From: Eggerthellaceae bacterium
GTDB lineage: Bacteria; Actinomycetota; Coriobacteriia; Coriobacteriales; Eggerthellaceae
NCBI GenBank assembly: GCA_900754495.1
Contig: CAAEDC010000010.1
Coordinates: 1-23,660, forward strand
Direction of reading: 5' to 3'
DNA: 23,660 bases
Below are positions 8,585-15,675 of the stretch, one piece after another. Under the pieces are notes generated by a model. That model was not told the origin of the DNA, made no database searches, and saw nothing but the letters and a program-made list of their open reading frames with translations. Each line of letters opens with the position of its first letter. Position 1 is the stretch's first letter. Both the position numbers and the translations under genes were made by a program.

Positions 8585-9106
8585 TTATCGCTCGACCCCG
8601 CCCCTGTCCGTCTTCACGATGAAGCCGAAGTAGACGATATGGCCGATCCACACGAGCGCGAGCGCGATGCGGCCGATGGGGACGTTCGCCATCAGCGCGA
8701 ACCCGATCCCCAGCAAGACGGTGACGGGGATGATGATCGTCAGCTTGGCCTTGACCGTCATCGAGCGCTTCGTCACATAGCCTTCGAGCACCTTCTTGTA
8801 AAGCTTGGTCGACTTGAACCAGGCGTTCAAACGCTCCGAGCTGCGCGCGAAGCAGAACGCCGCCAGCAGCGCGAACGGCGTGGTGGGCAGAAACGGCAGC
8901 GCAACGCCGACAAGCGCCAGCCCGAAGAAGAGGAATCCCAGCCCGGCCCACACGTAGCGCGAGACGCGACGCGAGCCGCCCGCGGCTTCCGGGGAGACTT
9001 CGGCGGGAACTCCCGCCTTCGATGCCGCACCCTCCGCCTTGCAAGCGGCGTTGCGAGGCGCATCCCGCTCGCCAAGCACGTTCCCCATGACAGCCCCTTC
9101 CATCAT
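8585..9106 (-). CDS. DUF454 / YbaN-family inner membrane protein
   Basis: Small membrane protein of about 173 residues with the DUF454 hallmark LPFLPTTPF (about residues 70-78) followed by FARSS (86-90) and then SxRL. There are about four hydrophobic segments. An Ala/Gly-rich, non-conserved N-terminal extension of about 50 residues precedes the domain. The start at 9106 was chosen because AAAGGAG immediately follows the TGA of the heme ATPase gene; ATGs at 9103 and 9088 are alternatives. The gene begins 16 bases after the ATPase stop, so it is probably the last gene of the heme import operon. The function of DUF454 is not established; its place here suggests a membrane role linked to heme or iron. 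Confidence 0.85.
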   Translation of the reverse strand: MMEGAVMGNVLGERDAPRNAACKAEGAASKAGVPAEVSPEAAGGSRRVSRYVWAGLGFLFFGLALVGVALPFLPTTPFALLAAFCFARSSERLNAWFKSTKLYKKVLEGYVTKRSMTVKAKLTIIIPVTVLLGIGFALMANVPIGRIALALVWIGHIVYFGFIVKTDRGGVER

Positions 9107-9122
9107 CGTTCCAACACTCCTT

Positions 9123-9974
9123 TCACACGGCGAGCACAAACGGCTTGCCCTCCACTTCCACCACGTCCAGATCGATCCCGTACACGCGCTTGATGACGTC
9201 CGGTGTCACCACCTCGCGCGGCGCGCCTTGAGCCACGATGCGGCCGTCGGCCAGCGCCACCACCTCGTCGCTGTAGCAAAGCGCCTGGTTGATGTCGTGC
9301 AGCACCATGACCACCGTGATGCCGAACTCGGCGTTCAGCCGCCGCACCAGGCGCAGGATGTCGAGCTGGTAGCGCACGTCGAGATACGTTGTGGGCTCGT
9401 CCAGCAGCAGGACTTTGGAGCCCTGCGCCAGCGCCATCGCGATCCACGCGCGCTGCGCCTGCCCGCCCGACAGCGACGCCACCGGCGCGTCCGCAAGCTC
9501 GGAGAGCCCCGTCGTCTCCAGCGCCCAGGCGACCATGCGCTCGTCTTCGTCGGCGTCGCGCTTCTGCCCCAGGCCCTGGAAGGGGTAGCGGCCGTAGCCG
9601 ACCAACTTCTCGACCGACAGGTCTCCCGGCGCGGAGTTGCGCTGGTGCACGATGGCGACCAGCTTGGCGAAGTCCTTGAGGCGCAGAGCCGAGATGTCGC
9701 CCGCGCGCAGGAAGATGCTGCCCGCCTGGGGCTTGAGGTTTTTGGTCAAAAGGTTGAACAGGGTCGACTTGCCCGATCCGTTGGCGCCGATGAGGGTCGT
9801 GACCACGCCCTCGCGGATGTCGAGGTCGAGTCCGTCGAAGATGCGCGTGCCACGTCCGCCGGCAGCCGCGCCGCCCTTGCACGCCGCACGCCCGCCGTAT
9901 GCGAAACCCAAGCCGCGCACGGTGAACACGTTGCCCGCCGCGGCGGCTGCGCGCGTCGTTTCGTTACTCGCCAT
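9123..9974 (-). CDS. Heme/iron ABC transporter ATP-binding protein (FecE/HmuV type)
   Basis: This is the ATPase that powers heme import through the IsdF-like permease. It has 283 residues. Walker A GANGSGKST begins near residue 63, the Q-loop Gln is at about 111, the signature is LSGGQ (168-172), Walker B LLLDEP (189-194) and the switch His at about 226 (LHD). All catalytic motifs are intact. A short Gly/Ala-rich insertion (about residues 27-42) precedes the first strand-loop region. The ATG at 9974 overlaps the permease stop at 9964 by 11 bases, showing translational coupling. Specificity for heme rather than siderophore is inferred from the IsdE-type binding protein encoded two genes upstream. 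Confidence 0.93.
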   Translation of the reverse strand: MASNETTRAAAAAGNVFTVRGLGFAYGGRAACKGGAAAGGRGTRIFDGLDLDIREGVVTTLIGANGSGKSTLFNLLTKNLKPQAGSIFLRAGDISALRLKDFAKLVAIVHQRNSAPGDLSVEKLVGYGRYPFQGLGQKRDADEDERMVAWALETTGLSELADAPVASLSGGQAQRAWIAMALAQGSKVLLLDEPTTYLDVRYQLDILRLVRRLNAEFGITVVMVLHDINQALCYSDEVVALADGRIVAQGAPREVVTPDVIKRVYGIDLDVVEVEGKPFVLAV

Positions 9975-10956
9975 AGCCGCTCCTCGCCCTCCTCAGCAGC
10001 ACGATGAACAAGGGGCCGCCCACGATGGACATGATCACGGCGGCGCTGATCTCGTAAGGCGCCGCCACGGTGCGGCCGATCGTGTCGGCAAGAAGCAGCG
10101 TGAACGCCCCCAGCACGATCGCGTACGGGACGAGCACGCGATGCGACGTCCCCACCAGGATGCGCGCGATGTGCGGCACCAGCAGGCCCAGGAAGCTGAT
10201 GGGTCCGATGATCGCCGTGCTCACCGACGCCAGCAGCACGCCCGCCGCCGACGTGGCGATGCGCGCGCGGTCGACGTTGAGACCCAGCGAGCGTGCCGTC
10301 TTGTCCTCGAGAGCCAGCAGGTCGCAGCGTTTCGCCATCAGCAGCGCGAGCGCCAACCCGATCGCCGCGTACACCGCAAGCGTCGCGAAGTCGTCCCAGG
10401 TCTTCATCGTGATGTTGGCGTCCACCAGGCTGGCGACGCCCGACATCGTCGAACCGGTGCCGGAATCGAACGCCGACATGAGCCCCGTGAACATGGCGCC
10501 GACCGCCACGCCCACCAGGATGATGCGCAGAGGCGACAGCCCGCCGCGCCACGACAGGCTGTACACCAGCCCGAACGCGACCAGCCCTCCCGCGAACGCG
10601 AACACCGGCGTGAAGAACAGCAGCATCGGGAAGAATGCCGTCACCAGCACCGCCGCGAACGACGCGCCCGCGCTCACGCCGATGATGCCGGGGTCGGCGA
10701 GCGGGTTGCGGATCGCCGCCTGCAAAAGCACGCCCGCCACCGCGGTCGCCGCGCCGCCGACCATCGCGATGAGGATGCGCGGAAGGCGCAGGTCGTAGAT
10801 GGTGGACACCGTCTCGTCATAGGAGACGAACAAGCCGCTGAGCAGCTGCATCGGACCCACCTGCAAGCTGCCGGTGTTCACCGCGACGAAGAACAGCGCG
10901 ATAAGCGCCGCCATCGTCACGAGGAAGGCCGCGACCTTCCGAGGGGTGGTCACCAT
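9964..10956 (-). CDS. isdF: Heme ABC transporter permease, IsdF-like (FecCD family)
   Basis: This is an integral membrane channel subunit of the type II (BtuC/FecCD) ABC importers, 330 residues with about nine to ten hydrophobic helices. Family motifs visible include DLRLPRIL (about 55-62), RNPLADPGIIGVSAGAS (about 83-99) and GLLVPHIAR near residue 245. The pattern follows Staphylococcus IsdF closely, for example TIYDLRLPRILIAM, the NVDR stretch and IVGGP near the end. The ATG at 10956 has AAAGG about 8 bases upstream. It lies 42 bases after isdE and overlaps the ATPase gene. The identity as a FecCD permease is secure; the isdF assignment rests on motif similarity and context. Confidence 0.9.
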   Translation of the reverse strand: MVTTPRKVAAFLVTMAALIALFFVAVNTGSLQVGPMQLLSGLFVSYDETVSTIYDLRLPRILIAMVGGAATAVAGVLLQAAIRNPLADPGIIGVSAGASFAAVLVTAFFPMLLFFTPVFAFAGGLVAFGLVYSLSWRGGLSPLRIILVGVAVGAMFTGLMSAFDSGTGSTMSGVASLVDANITMKTWDDFATLAVYAAIGLALALLMAKRCDLLALEDKTARSLGLNVDRARIATSAAGVLLASVSTAIIGPISFLGLLVPHIARILVGTSHRVLVPYAIVLGAFTLLLADTIGRTVAAPYEISAAVIMSIVGGPLFIVLLRRARSGYGE

Positions 10957-10998
10957 ATCGTTCGCCTTTCCGGCGCGCCGCCTTGCGGCACGCCATCG

Positions 10999-11943
10999 TC
11001 AGTCTTGCCCGTAGAGGATCGGGCGCAGGTCCTCGAGCGCTTCCGGATAGTTGAACTCGGCGCTCATGCCGAACTTGGATGCGTCCAAGTCGTAGACCCT
11101 GCCCTCCCTCACGGCGCGGAAGTGCTTCCAGATGTCGTTCTGCTCGAACTCCTCGGCGAACATCTGCATCACCTGGTCTGGCAGCGCATGGGCCGTGCGC
11201 AGGATGATGTCGGGATCGCGCGCGAGCATGTCCTCGGTGTTCACGTTGACGAAGTCGGCTTGCTCGTCGGCGTAGACGTTCGCACCGCCGGCGAGCGCCA
11301 CGAGGCTGCCCGCGTAGCTGAGCTCGGTCGCGACGATGTAGGAGCCGGGCACGCCCATGAGGATGAGCACGGTGGGCGCCTGCATGCCGGCGACGCTCGC
11401 CCGGTAGTCGTCGACGTAGGCGCGGTAGTCGTCCATCAGCGCCTGCGCCGCCTCCCGCCGGCCGAACTTCTCGCCCAGGTACGTCGCCGACTCGTACAGC
11501 CCGTCGACGCTCTTGAGATCGACGAAGATCGAGGCAAGACCCGCGCCGGCGTACTTGGGCTGCAGATCGGTCTGCAGCGAGTTGGGCGAGATCACGTAGT
11601 CTGGACGCAGCGACTTGAGGATCTCGAGATCGGGCGCCATCGCGCCTCCCACCTCGGGCAGCCCCTCGTAACGCTCGGGGATGCCGCGCGAGGTGGTGGG
11701 GATTCCGATCAGGTCCATATCGAGCTTGTCGCAGATCTCGGCAACGGCGGGCGAGGTCGCCACGAGACGCGGCTCGCCGTCGCCGCCGGCGCGCTCGGGA
11801 TGCTGGTCGACGCAGCCTGCGAGCGCGGATGCCGCGGCGGCCAGCGCCAAGGCGCAGGCCGCACGACGCGAGAGGGGGCTGCCGGATGCCGCGAGAGCCG
11901 CGACAGCGTCATGCTTCGCCGGTATGCGCCCGATGCTAGGCAT
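10999..11943 (-). CDS. isdE: Heme-binding lipoprotein of an ABC importer, IsdE-like
   Basis: This is a membrane-tethered substrate-binding protein that receives heme from surface proteins and delivers it to the permease. It has 314 residues. A twin-Arg-rich N-terminus and hydrophobic segment end in a lipobox SALAGC with acylation at Cys44. Stretches matching Staphylococcus IsdE include ATSPAVAEICDKL, LILMGVPGSY and NDIWKHF. Both IsdE heme ligands are recognisable: Met in GGAMAPD (Met102) and His in RTAHALP (His252). The start at 11943 was chosen because it gives a proper lipoprotein signal and has GGCGGG upstream. It overlaps the shp stop codon by 8 bases. An earlier in-frame start would add a 40-residue basic tail overlapping shp further. 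Confidence 0.94.
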   Translation of the reverse strand: MPSIGRIPAKHDAVAALAASGSPLSRRAACALALAAAASALAGCVDQHPERAGGDGEPRLVATSPAVAEICDKLDMDLIGIPTTSRGIPERYEGLPEVGGAMAPDLEILKSLRPDYVISPNSLQTDLQPKYAGAGLASIFVDLKSVDGLYESATYLGEKFGRREAAQALMDDYRAYVDDYRASVAGMQAPTVLILMGVPGSYIVATELSYAGSLVALAGGANVYADEQADFVNVNTEDMLARDPDIILRTAHALPDQVMQMFAEEFEQNDIWKHFRAVREGRVYDLDASKFGMSAEFNYPEALEDLRPILYGQD

Positions 11944-12901
11944 GCGTCCCGCCGTCGTCCTTCGGCTGCGCGCCGTCACCGGCTCCGCCCTGGGGCTCCG
12001 CCGCAAGACCCGCTTCCCACGCCGCACCCGCCGCCGCTGCCGCCGCAGCCGCCTCGCGGGCACGCTGCGGGCGGATGCGCACGACGTACACGACGGCGCC
12101 GGCGATCACCGCAACAAGCACGACCACGCCCACGACGATGCCGATCGTGGTGCCGTCGAGGCCCTCCTGCGCGTTCTTGCCGCCGGTCACGTCGTTGCCG
12201 TCGGCGTCGAACTCCTGCACGCCCGAGGTCGTCGAAGCGCCGTCGGCCGTGGGAGCAGGCTCCTCGGCAGCGGAACTGCCGGAGTCGTCGCCGGACGTCG
12301 CCGAGCCATCGTCGGCCGATGCCGCGTCAGGCGAATCGCTCGCCGCCGCGGACGGGTCGACGGTCTGGATGAACGTGTCGGAATTGCCCGCCACCAGGTC
12401 GGATAGCTGCACGAAGAAGATCACCGCGCGGCCCATGGGCGTCACGTCCATATGGACGCGGACAACCGCGTTCTCATCCGGAATCTGGAAGCGGAAATCG
12501 CCGGTGTTGTTGGCGGCATCGGTCTGCATCTGCTCGCGCTCCGCCGCCGCGAACGTCGCCCCTCCGTCGGAGGACACCTCGAACTGCATGTCGCCGATCT
12601 GGTCGATCAGCTTGAAACGCAGCGTCACGAAGGTGTTGCCGGCGGAATCGACCTCCACCAGCGCCTTCTCGTACGTGGTGCCCGTCACCATCGACTCGCC
12701 GAGCGCCTGGTTTGACGCGCCGCCGGAATCCTCGATGACGCCGGTGGCGGGGTTGGCGTAGGCGGGGGCCGTGGAGGCGGTGTAGACGCCCGGCTCGGCG
12801 GCGAACGCCGGCAGCGCGGCCATCAGGCATGCGGCGGCGACGGCGAGCGCCAAGGCCGTAGCGCGCAACGCGCGGCGCGCCGTTTCGATTCGCTGTGTCA
12901 T
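11936..12901 (-). CDS. shp: Shp-type membrane-anchored heme-binding protein
   Basis: This is a surface heme receptor that, in group A Streptococcus, passes heme directly to the ABC-transporter lipoprotein. It has 321 residues: signal peptide (about 1-35), Shp domain (about 38-175), an acidic Ser/Ala-rich stalk, one transmembrane helix (about 252-275) and an Ala-rich cytoplasmic tail. The Shp signature PATGVIEDSGG is present. Both Shp heme-ligand methionines are conserved: Met71 in GESMVTG and Met156 in DVTPMGRA. The ATG at 12901 has AGCAGG upstream; a TTG at 12925 is less likely. It overlaps isdE by 8 bases, so receptor and lipoprotein are translationally coupled. Unlike the two NEAT proteins it has no sorting-like motif. 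Confidence 0.94.
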   Translation of the reverse strand: MTQRIETARRALRATALALAVAAACLMAALPAFAAEPGVYTASTAPAYANPATGVIEDSGGASNQALGESMVTGTTYEKALVEVDSAGNTFVTLRFKLIDQIGDMQFEVSSDGGATFAAAEREQMQTDAANNTGDFRFQIPDENAVVRVHMDVTPMGRAVIFFVQLSDLVAGNSDTFIQTVDPSAAASDSPDAASADDGSATSGDDSGSSAAEEPAPTADGASTTSGVQEFDADGNDVTGGKNAQEGLDGTTIGIVVGVVVLVAVIAGAVVYVVRIRPQRAREAAAAAAAAGAAWEAGLAAEPQGGAGDGAQPKDDGGTHA

Positions 12902-12942
12902 GGAAAACCTGCTTTCTTTCGGCAAAGGTCGAGGTACCGTCC

Positions 12943-12975
12943 AAAGAAAAGGGCGGCGGCACGCGGCCGCCGCCC
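12943..12975 (-). terminator. Intrinsic terminator between the NEAT gene and shp
   Basis: GGGCGGCGG (12951-12959) and CCGCCGCCC (12967-12975) form a perfect 9-bp stem with a 7-base loop. On the minus strand it is followed by TTTTCTTT. It lies 14 bases after the NEAT stop codon and 42 bases before shp. No good promoter is visible between it and shp, so partial read-through would give high NEAT and lower transporter expression. Confidence 0.85.
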
Positions 12976-12988
12976 GGGGGTCCTGCCT

Positions 12989-15304
12989 CTATTCCTTGTG
13001 GGTGAGGCGACGGCGCATCTGGGAGCCCGCGACGGATGCCGCAGCCGCAGCTCCCACGACGGCCACGCCGCCGGCGATCGCCGCGATGGGCGAGACGTCG
13101 TCGCCCGTATCCGCCATCATGCGGGACGAGGACGCCGAGAGGCTGCCCGCATTGGTGCCGAGGTCCTTGGCCTGCGTGAGGTACAGGTGCAGGTCGGCCG
13201 TCTGGGCGGGGCCGCCCAGCTCCTGCATCTCCTTGATGGTCATGCTGATGGGCAGCACGACGTTGCTTTCGGTGTAGGGAATGCTCACGGTGAACTGGGT
13301 GCCGCTCGGCGAGAGCGTGGCGCCCTGGTAGGCCAGGCTGATGATGTGGGTCATGCCGTCGGCCGTGGCGGCGAAGCTGACGTTGAGCATCGTGCCGTCA
13401 TCGCTCACACGCACGAGCGCGGTGTCGCCGAAGTACTGGTCGGCCATCGAGACCTCGGAGCTGTTGTGCTTGAGGAAGTCGATCGGCACCTGGTAGGTGT
13501 GGCCGGCCTGGAAGCGCGCGGTCGACTCCTGCTGGCCGCCCTCGCTCGTCGCAGGCGGGTTCGGGTTGGTCGGCGTCACGACCTCGGGGGTCTCGGGCTC
13601 GACCGGCTCGCCCGAAACGGTGGGCAGGTCGGCGGTGTCAAGGCTCAGATACGCGGTCTGGTTCATCGCTCCCATGGGCGTGTCCAGCGCGAACGCCAGC
13701 GCGATGGGATCGGTGAGCGAGTCGACCGTAGCCCGGTAGGCGCCGTCGCCCAGGCTCTCGATGCCCTCGATGGACGTGATGTAACCCGCGCCCTCGGAAG
13801 TCACGCTGAAGTCGACCTGGTAGGCGTCGCCGGTCCAGGTGACGGTGGCGGTGGGATTGAAGAACTGGGCCGCCATGGAAGCGGAGCCGTCGTCCTTGAT
13901 CACGCTCGCCGGCACCTCGTAGGCCTGGCCGGGCACCAGCAGGAACCCGCCGGGCGTCTCGACCGCCTCGGGCGTCTCGGTGGCGCCGCCGTTGTTGTAG
14001 GTCTCGATGGCGTCGTTGATCTGGGCAGCCGCGATCTCGAGGTCCTTCTGGGTGGCGTCAGGGCTCATCACCATGAGCTTGGCGGCCTCGACCGCCTCCT
14101 GCAGCTGGGCATAGGCGTCAGAGCCGTCGTCCTCAATCGCCTTCGCGGCGTCGAGCGCCGCGTTGATGGCGGAGCAGTCGAAGCAGCGCGCGATCATATT
14201 ATGGGTCATGGCCACACCGGGGCCCATGGGAGCCGTGTAGCCGATGCTGAACTCGAAGGCACCGGCGATGTCGTCGACGTGCAGCGTGTAGGTGCGCGAG
14301 CCGTCCTCGCCCTCGACGTAAGGGGCGTCGGCGCCCGAGGCGTCCTTCACCCAGAACGTTCCGTTCACCATCTCGACGGTGCTCGCGGCGACGGGGATGG
14401 AGACGTCGTAGCCACCGTCGGCGGACGGGGTCGCAGACAGCTCGGCGGGCAGCATGCCGCTAAACGCGTTGCCGGAGTCCTTCACGAAGTAGGACACTGC
14501 CACGGTCTGCGCCTCAGGGGCCTCCGTGCCGGATCCCTCGCCTTCGCTTGCGTTGAACGTCTCGATGGCGGCGTTCAACATACCGAGAACCCCGTCAATG
14601 CCGGCCTGAGAAATATCCTCGTTCGCAGCGGCAGCCTGCGCCTTGGCGATTGCCTGCTGCAGCGCCGCCCACGCCTCGTCGGTCTTATCGCCTTGGACGA
14701 TGGCCTGCGCCTTGGCGATGGCATCGTTGAGCGCCGTCTTGTCGACGGTCGCCGCGGGCGGCTCAGGCTCCGCCTCGGGAAGCCCCGAGGTATCCACCGT
14801 CATCGTGAATCCGACGCCGTCGGGGAACATGCCTGCCATAGCGCCGCCGATGTAGAGCTTCGCGGCGATCGGCTCGTCAAGAGAGCTCACGACGAGCGTG
14901 TAGGTCTGGTCAGACGACTGCTGGATGGACTGCCCGTTGTATTCGATCTGCTGGACGGCATCGCTGTACTTGACGAACGAGATGACCACATTGAAGGAGC
15001 CGTCTTCGTTTTGGGAGACCTGGACCTGATCGCCGAAGTAATTCGTCAACATGTTCTGCGCTATCGAAGCCATGCCGCCCAGATCGGCGGAACCCTCCCA
15101 GGTCACATCCGCCGCATACGATTTGCCGTCCAAGTCGTAGCCCGCTTCCGCCGCCATCGCGATGGGCGTTCCGGCAGCGCCGGTGCTCGCCTGCACGAGC
15201 GCGATCGCGGGGACCGATCCCACCGCCAGCGTCGCCGCCAACATCACGGAAGCTCCGCGCTTGGCGAAAGACGCCGTGGAGAACACCTGCCTTGATCGTG
15301 TCAT
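12989..15304 (-). CDS. Surface protein with four NEAT-like heme domains and two FIVAR domains
   Basis: Predicted wall-anchored heme scavenger of 771 residues. Signal peptide is about 1-52 (cut near AMAAEA). NEAT-like domains lie at about 55-175, 266-360, 453-562 and 597-707. FIVAR-type helical domains lie at about 186-251 and 376-438, and a Pro/Thr-rich linker precedes the last NEAT. The tail is ADTGDD, a hydrophobic helix and MRRRLTHKE, a degenerate LPXTG-like signal. The domains keep an (S/G)M near the N-terminal helix (GGMAS, FSGML, ASMAA, VSMAD); the first three carry GAMAGM, APMG or TPMG near the end, where YxxxY would be expected. A lone CFDC lies at Cys374/Cys377. Start at 15304 follows GGGAAGGGAAGGG. 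It heads the heme locus downstream of an iron-box promoter. Confidence 0.88.
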   Translation of the reverse strand: MTRSRQVFSTASFAKRGASVMLAATLAVGSVPAIALVQASTGAAGTPIAMAAEAGYDLDGKSYAADVTWEGSADLGGMASIAQNMLTNYFGDQVQVSQNEDGSFNVVISFVKYSDAVQQIEYNGQSIQQSSDQTYTLVVSSLDEPIAAKLYIGGAMAGMFPDGVGFTMTVDTSGLPEAEPEPPAATVDKTALNDAIAKAQAIVQGDKTDEAWAALQQAIAKAQAAAANEDISQAGIDGVLGMLNAAIETFNASEGEGSGTEAPEAQTVAVSYFVKDSGNAFSGMLPAELSATPSADGGYDVSIPVAASTVEMVNGTFWVKDASGADAPYVEGEDGSRTYTLHVDDIAGAFEFSIGYTAPMGPGVAMTHNMIARCFDCSAINAALDAAKAIEDDGSDAYAQLQEAVEAAKLMVMSPDATQKDLEIAAAQINDAIETYNNGGATETPEAVETPGGFLLVPGQAYEVPASVIKDDGSASMAAQFFNPTATVTWTGDAYQVDFSVTSEGAGYITSIEGIESLGDGAYRATVDSLTDPIALAFALDTPMGAMNQTAYLSLDTADLPTVSGEPVEPETPEVVTPTNPNPPATSEGGQQESTARFQAGHTYQVPIDFLKHNSSEVSMADQYFGDTALVRVSDDGTMLNVSFAATADGMTHIISLAYQGATLSPSGTQFTVSIPYTESNVVLPISMTIKEMQELGGPAQTADLHLYLTQAKDLGTNAGSLSASSSRMMADTGDDVSPIAAIAGGVAVVGAAAAASVAGSQMRRRLTHKE

Positions 15305-15353
15305 AGATGCCCTTCCCTTCCCGGCGCCGCGCCTTGCATGGCACAGCACCTGT

Positions 15354-15372
15354 TTTAGTTTGCCTAAGGTAA
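15354..15372 (-). promoter_or_regulatory. DtxR/IdeR-like iron box at the NEAT gene promoter
   Basis: On the minus strand TTACCTTAGGCAAACTAAA matches the actinobacterial DtxR/IdeR consensus TTAGGTTAGSCTAACCTAA at 14 of 19 positions by hand count. It lies at the expected transcription start, just downstream of the -10 hexamer, a classic position for iron-dependent repression. Confidence 0.7.
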
Positions 15373-15379
15373 CTTCTTT

Positions 15380-15408
15380 AGGATAGCGACGTTGTTACCG
15401 GCAGTAAA
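15380..15408 (-). promoter_or_regulatory. Promoter of the NEAT gene
   Basis: Minus strand: -35 TTTACT (15403-15408) and -10 TATCCT (15380-15385) are separated by exactly 17 bases. Each matches the sigma-70 consensus at 4 of 6 positions. The predicted start falls near 15372, inside the iron box. Confidence 0.6.
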
Positions 15409-15547
15409 CTTGCTTGCGCGGGAAACGGCCGATCTCGGCATCGCCCCGAGAGCCCGCCGTAGCTTCGCCTACGCAGATGCGCGCATGAGCAGAGGAAGAG
15501 CCGCCCCTTCGATGCCGAGATCGGTCGTTTCCCGGCGAAAACGTCGC
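15386..15547. repeat. Long near-perfect inverted repeat (potential cruciform) in the NEAT/araC intergenic region
   Basis: A 25-base arm at 15419-15443 is the reverse complement of 15510-15534 with one mismatch. An outer tier, GCGACGTT (15386-15393) with AACGTCGC (15540-15547), continues the symmetry and includes CCGG on both sides, interrupted by about 20 extra bases on the left. The 66-base centre holds a smaller hairpin CGTAG-CTTCGC-CTACG (15458-15473) and the palindrome ATGCGCGCAT (15477-15486). No coding frame explains it. It overlaps the NEAT promoter's -35 region. It could be a MITE/REP-like insertion or a structured control region. Confidence 0.85.
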
Positions 15548-15580
15548 AAAATCCCTCATGAGGAGGTACACTGCAATAAG

Positions 15581-15595
15581 TTAGATATGTCTAAT
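15581..15595 (+). promoter_or_regulatory. Second copy of the TTAGAYATGTCTAA operator, upstream of the AraC-type gene
   Basis: TTAGATATGTCTAA (15581-15594) differs from the perfect palindrome at 8534-8547 at one base. Both sit in AGTTAGAYATGTCTAATT context and face their downstream gene the same way. A -10-like TCTAAT overlaps the right half. This implies shared control of the regulator gene and the propeller/NEAT gene. Confidence 0.7.
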
Positions 15596-15675
15596 TATTA
15601 TCGGCACGAGATAGCGGACGAGCAGTGCGGACGGGTGCGAAAGCCCGCCTTTCGGAAGGGAACGGAGCGGAACGG

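Noticed and set aside
12998..15295. 765-codon open frame on the plus strand
   Set aside because: It mirrors the NEAT gene on the other strand and lacks any recognisable domain or ribosome-binding site.
15386..15547. CRISPR array or tRNA in the repeat-rich intergenic region
   Set aside because: There is one inverted pair rather than spaced direct repeats, and no cloverleaf or CCA-adjacent acceptor stem is present.
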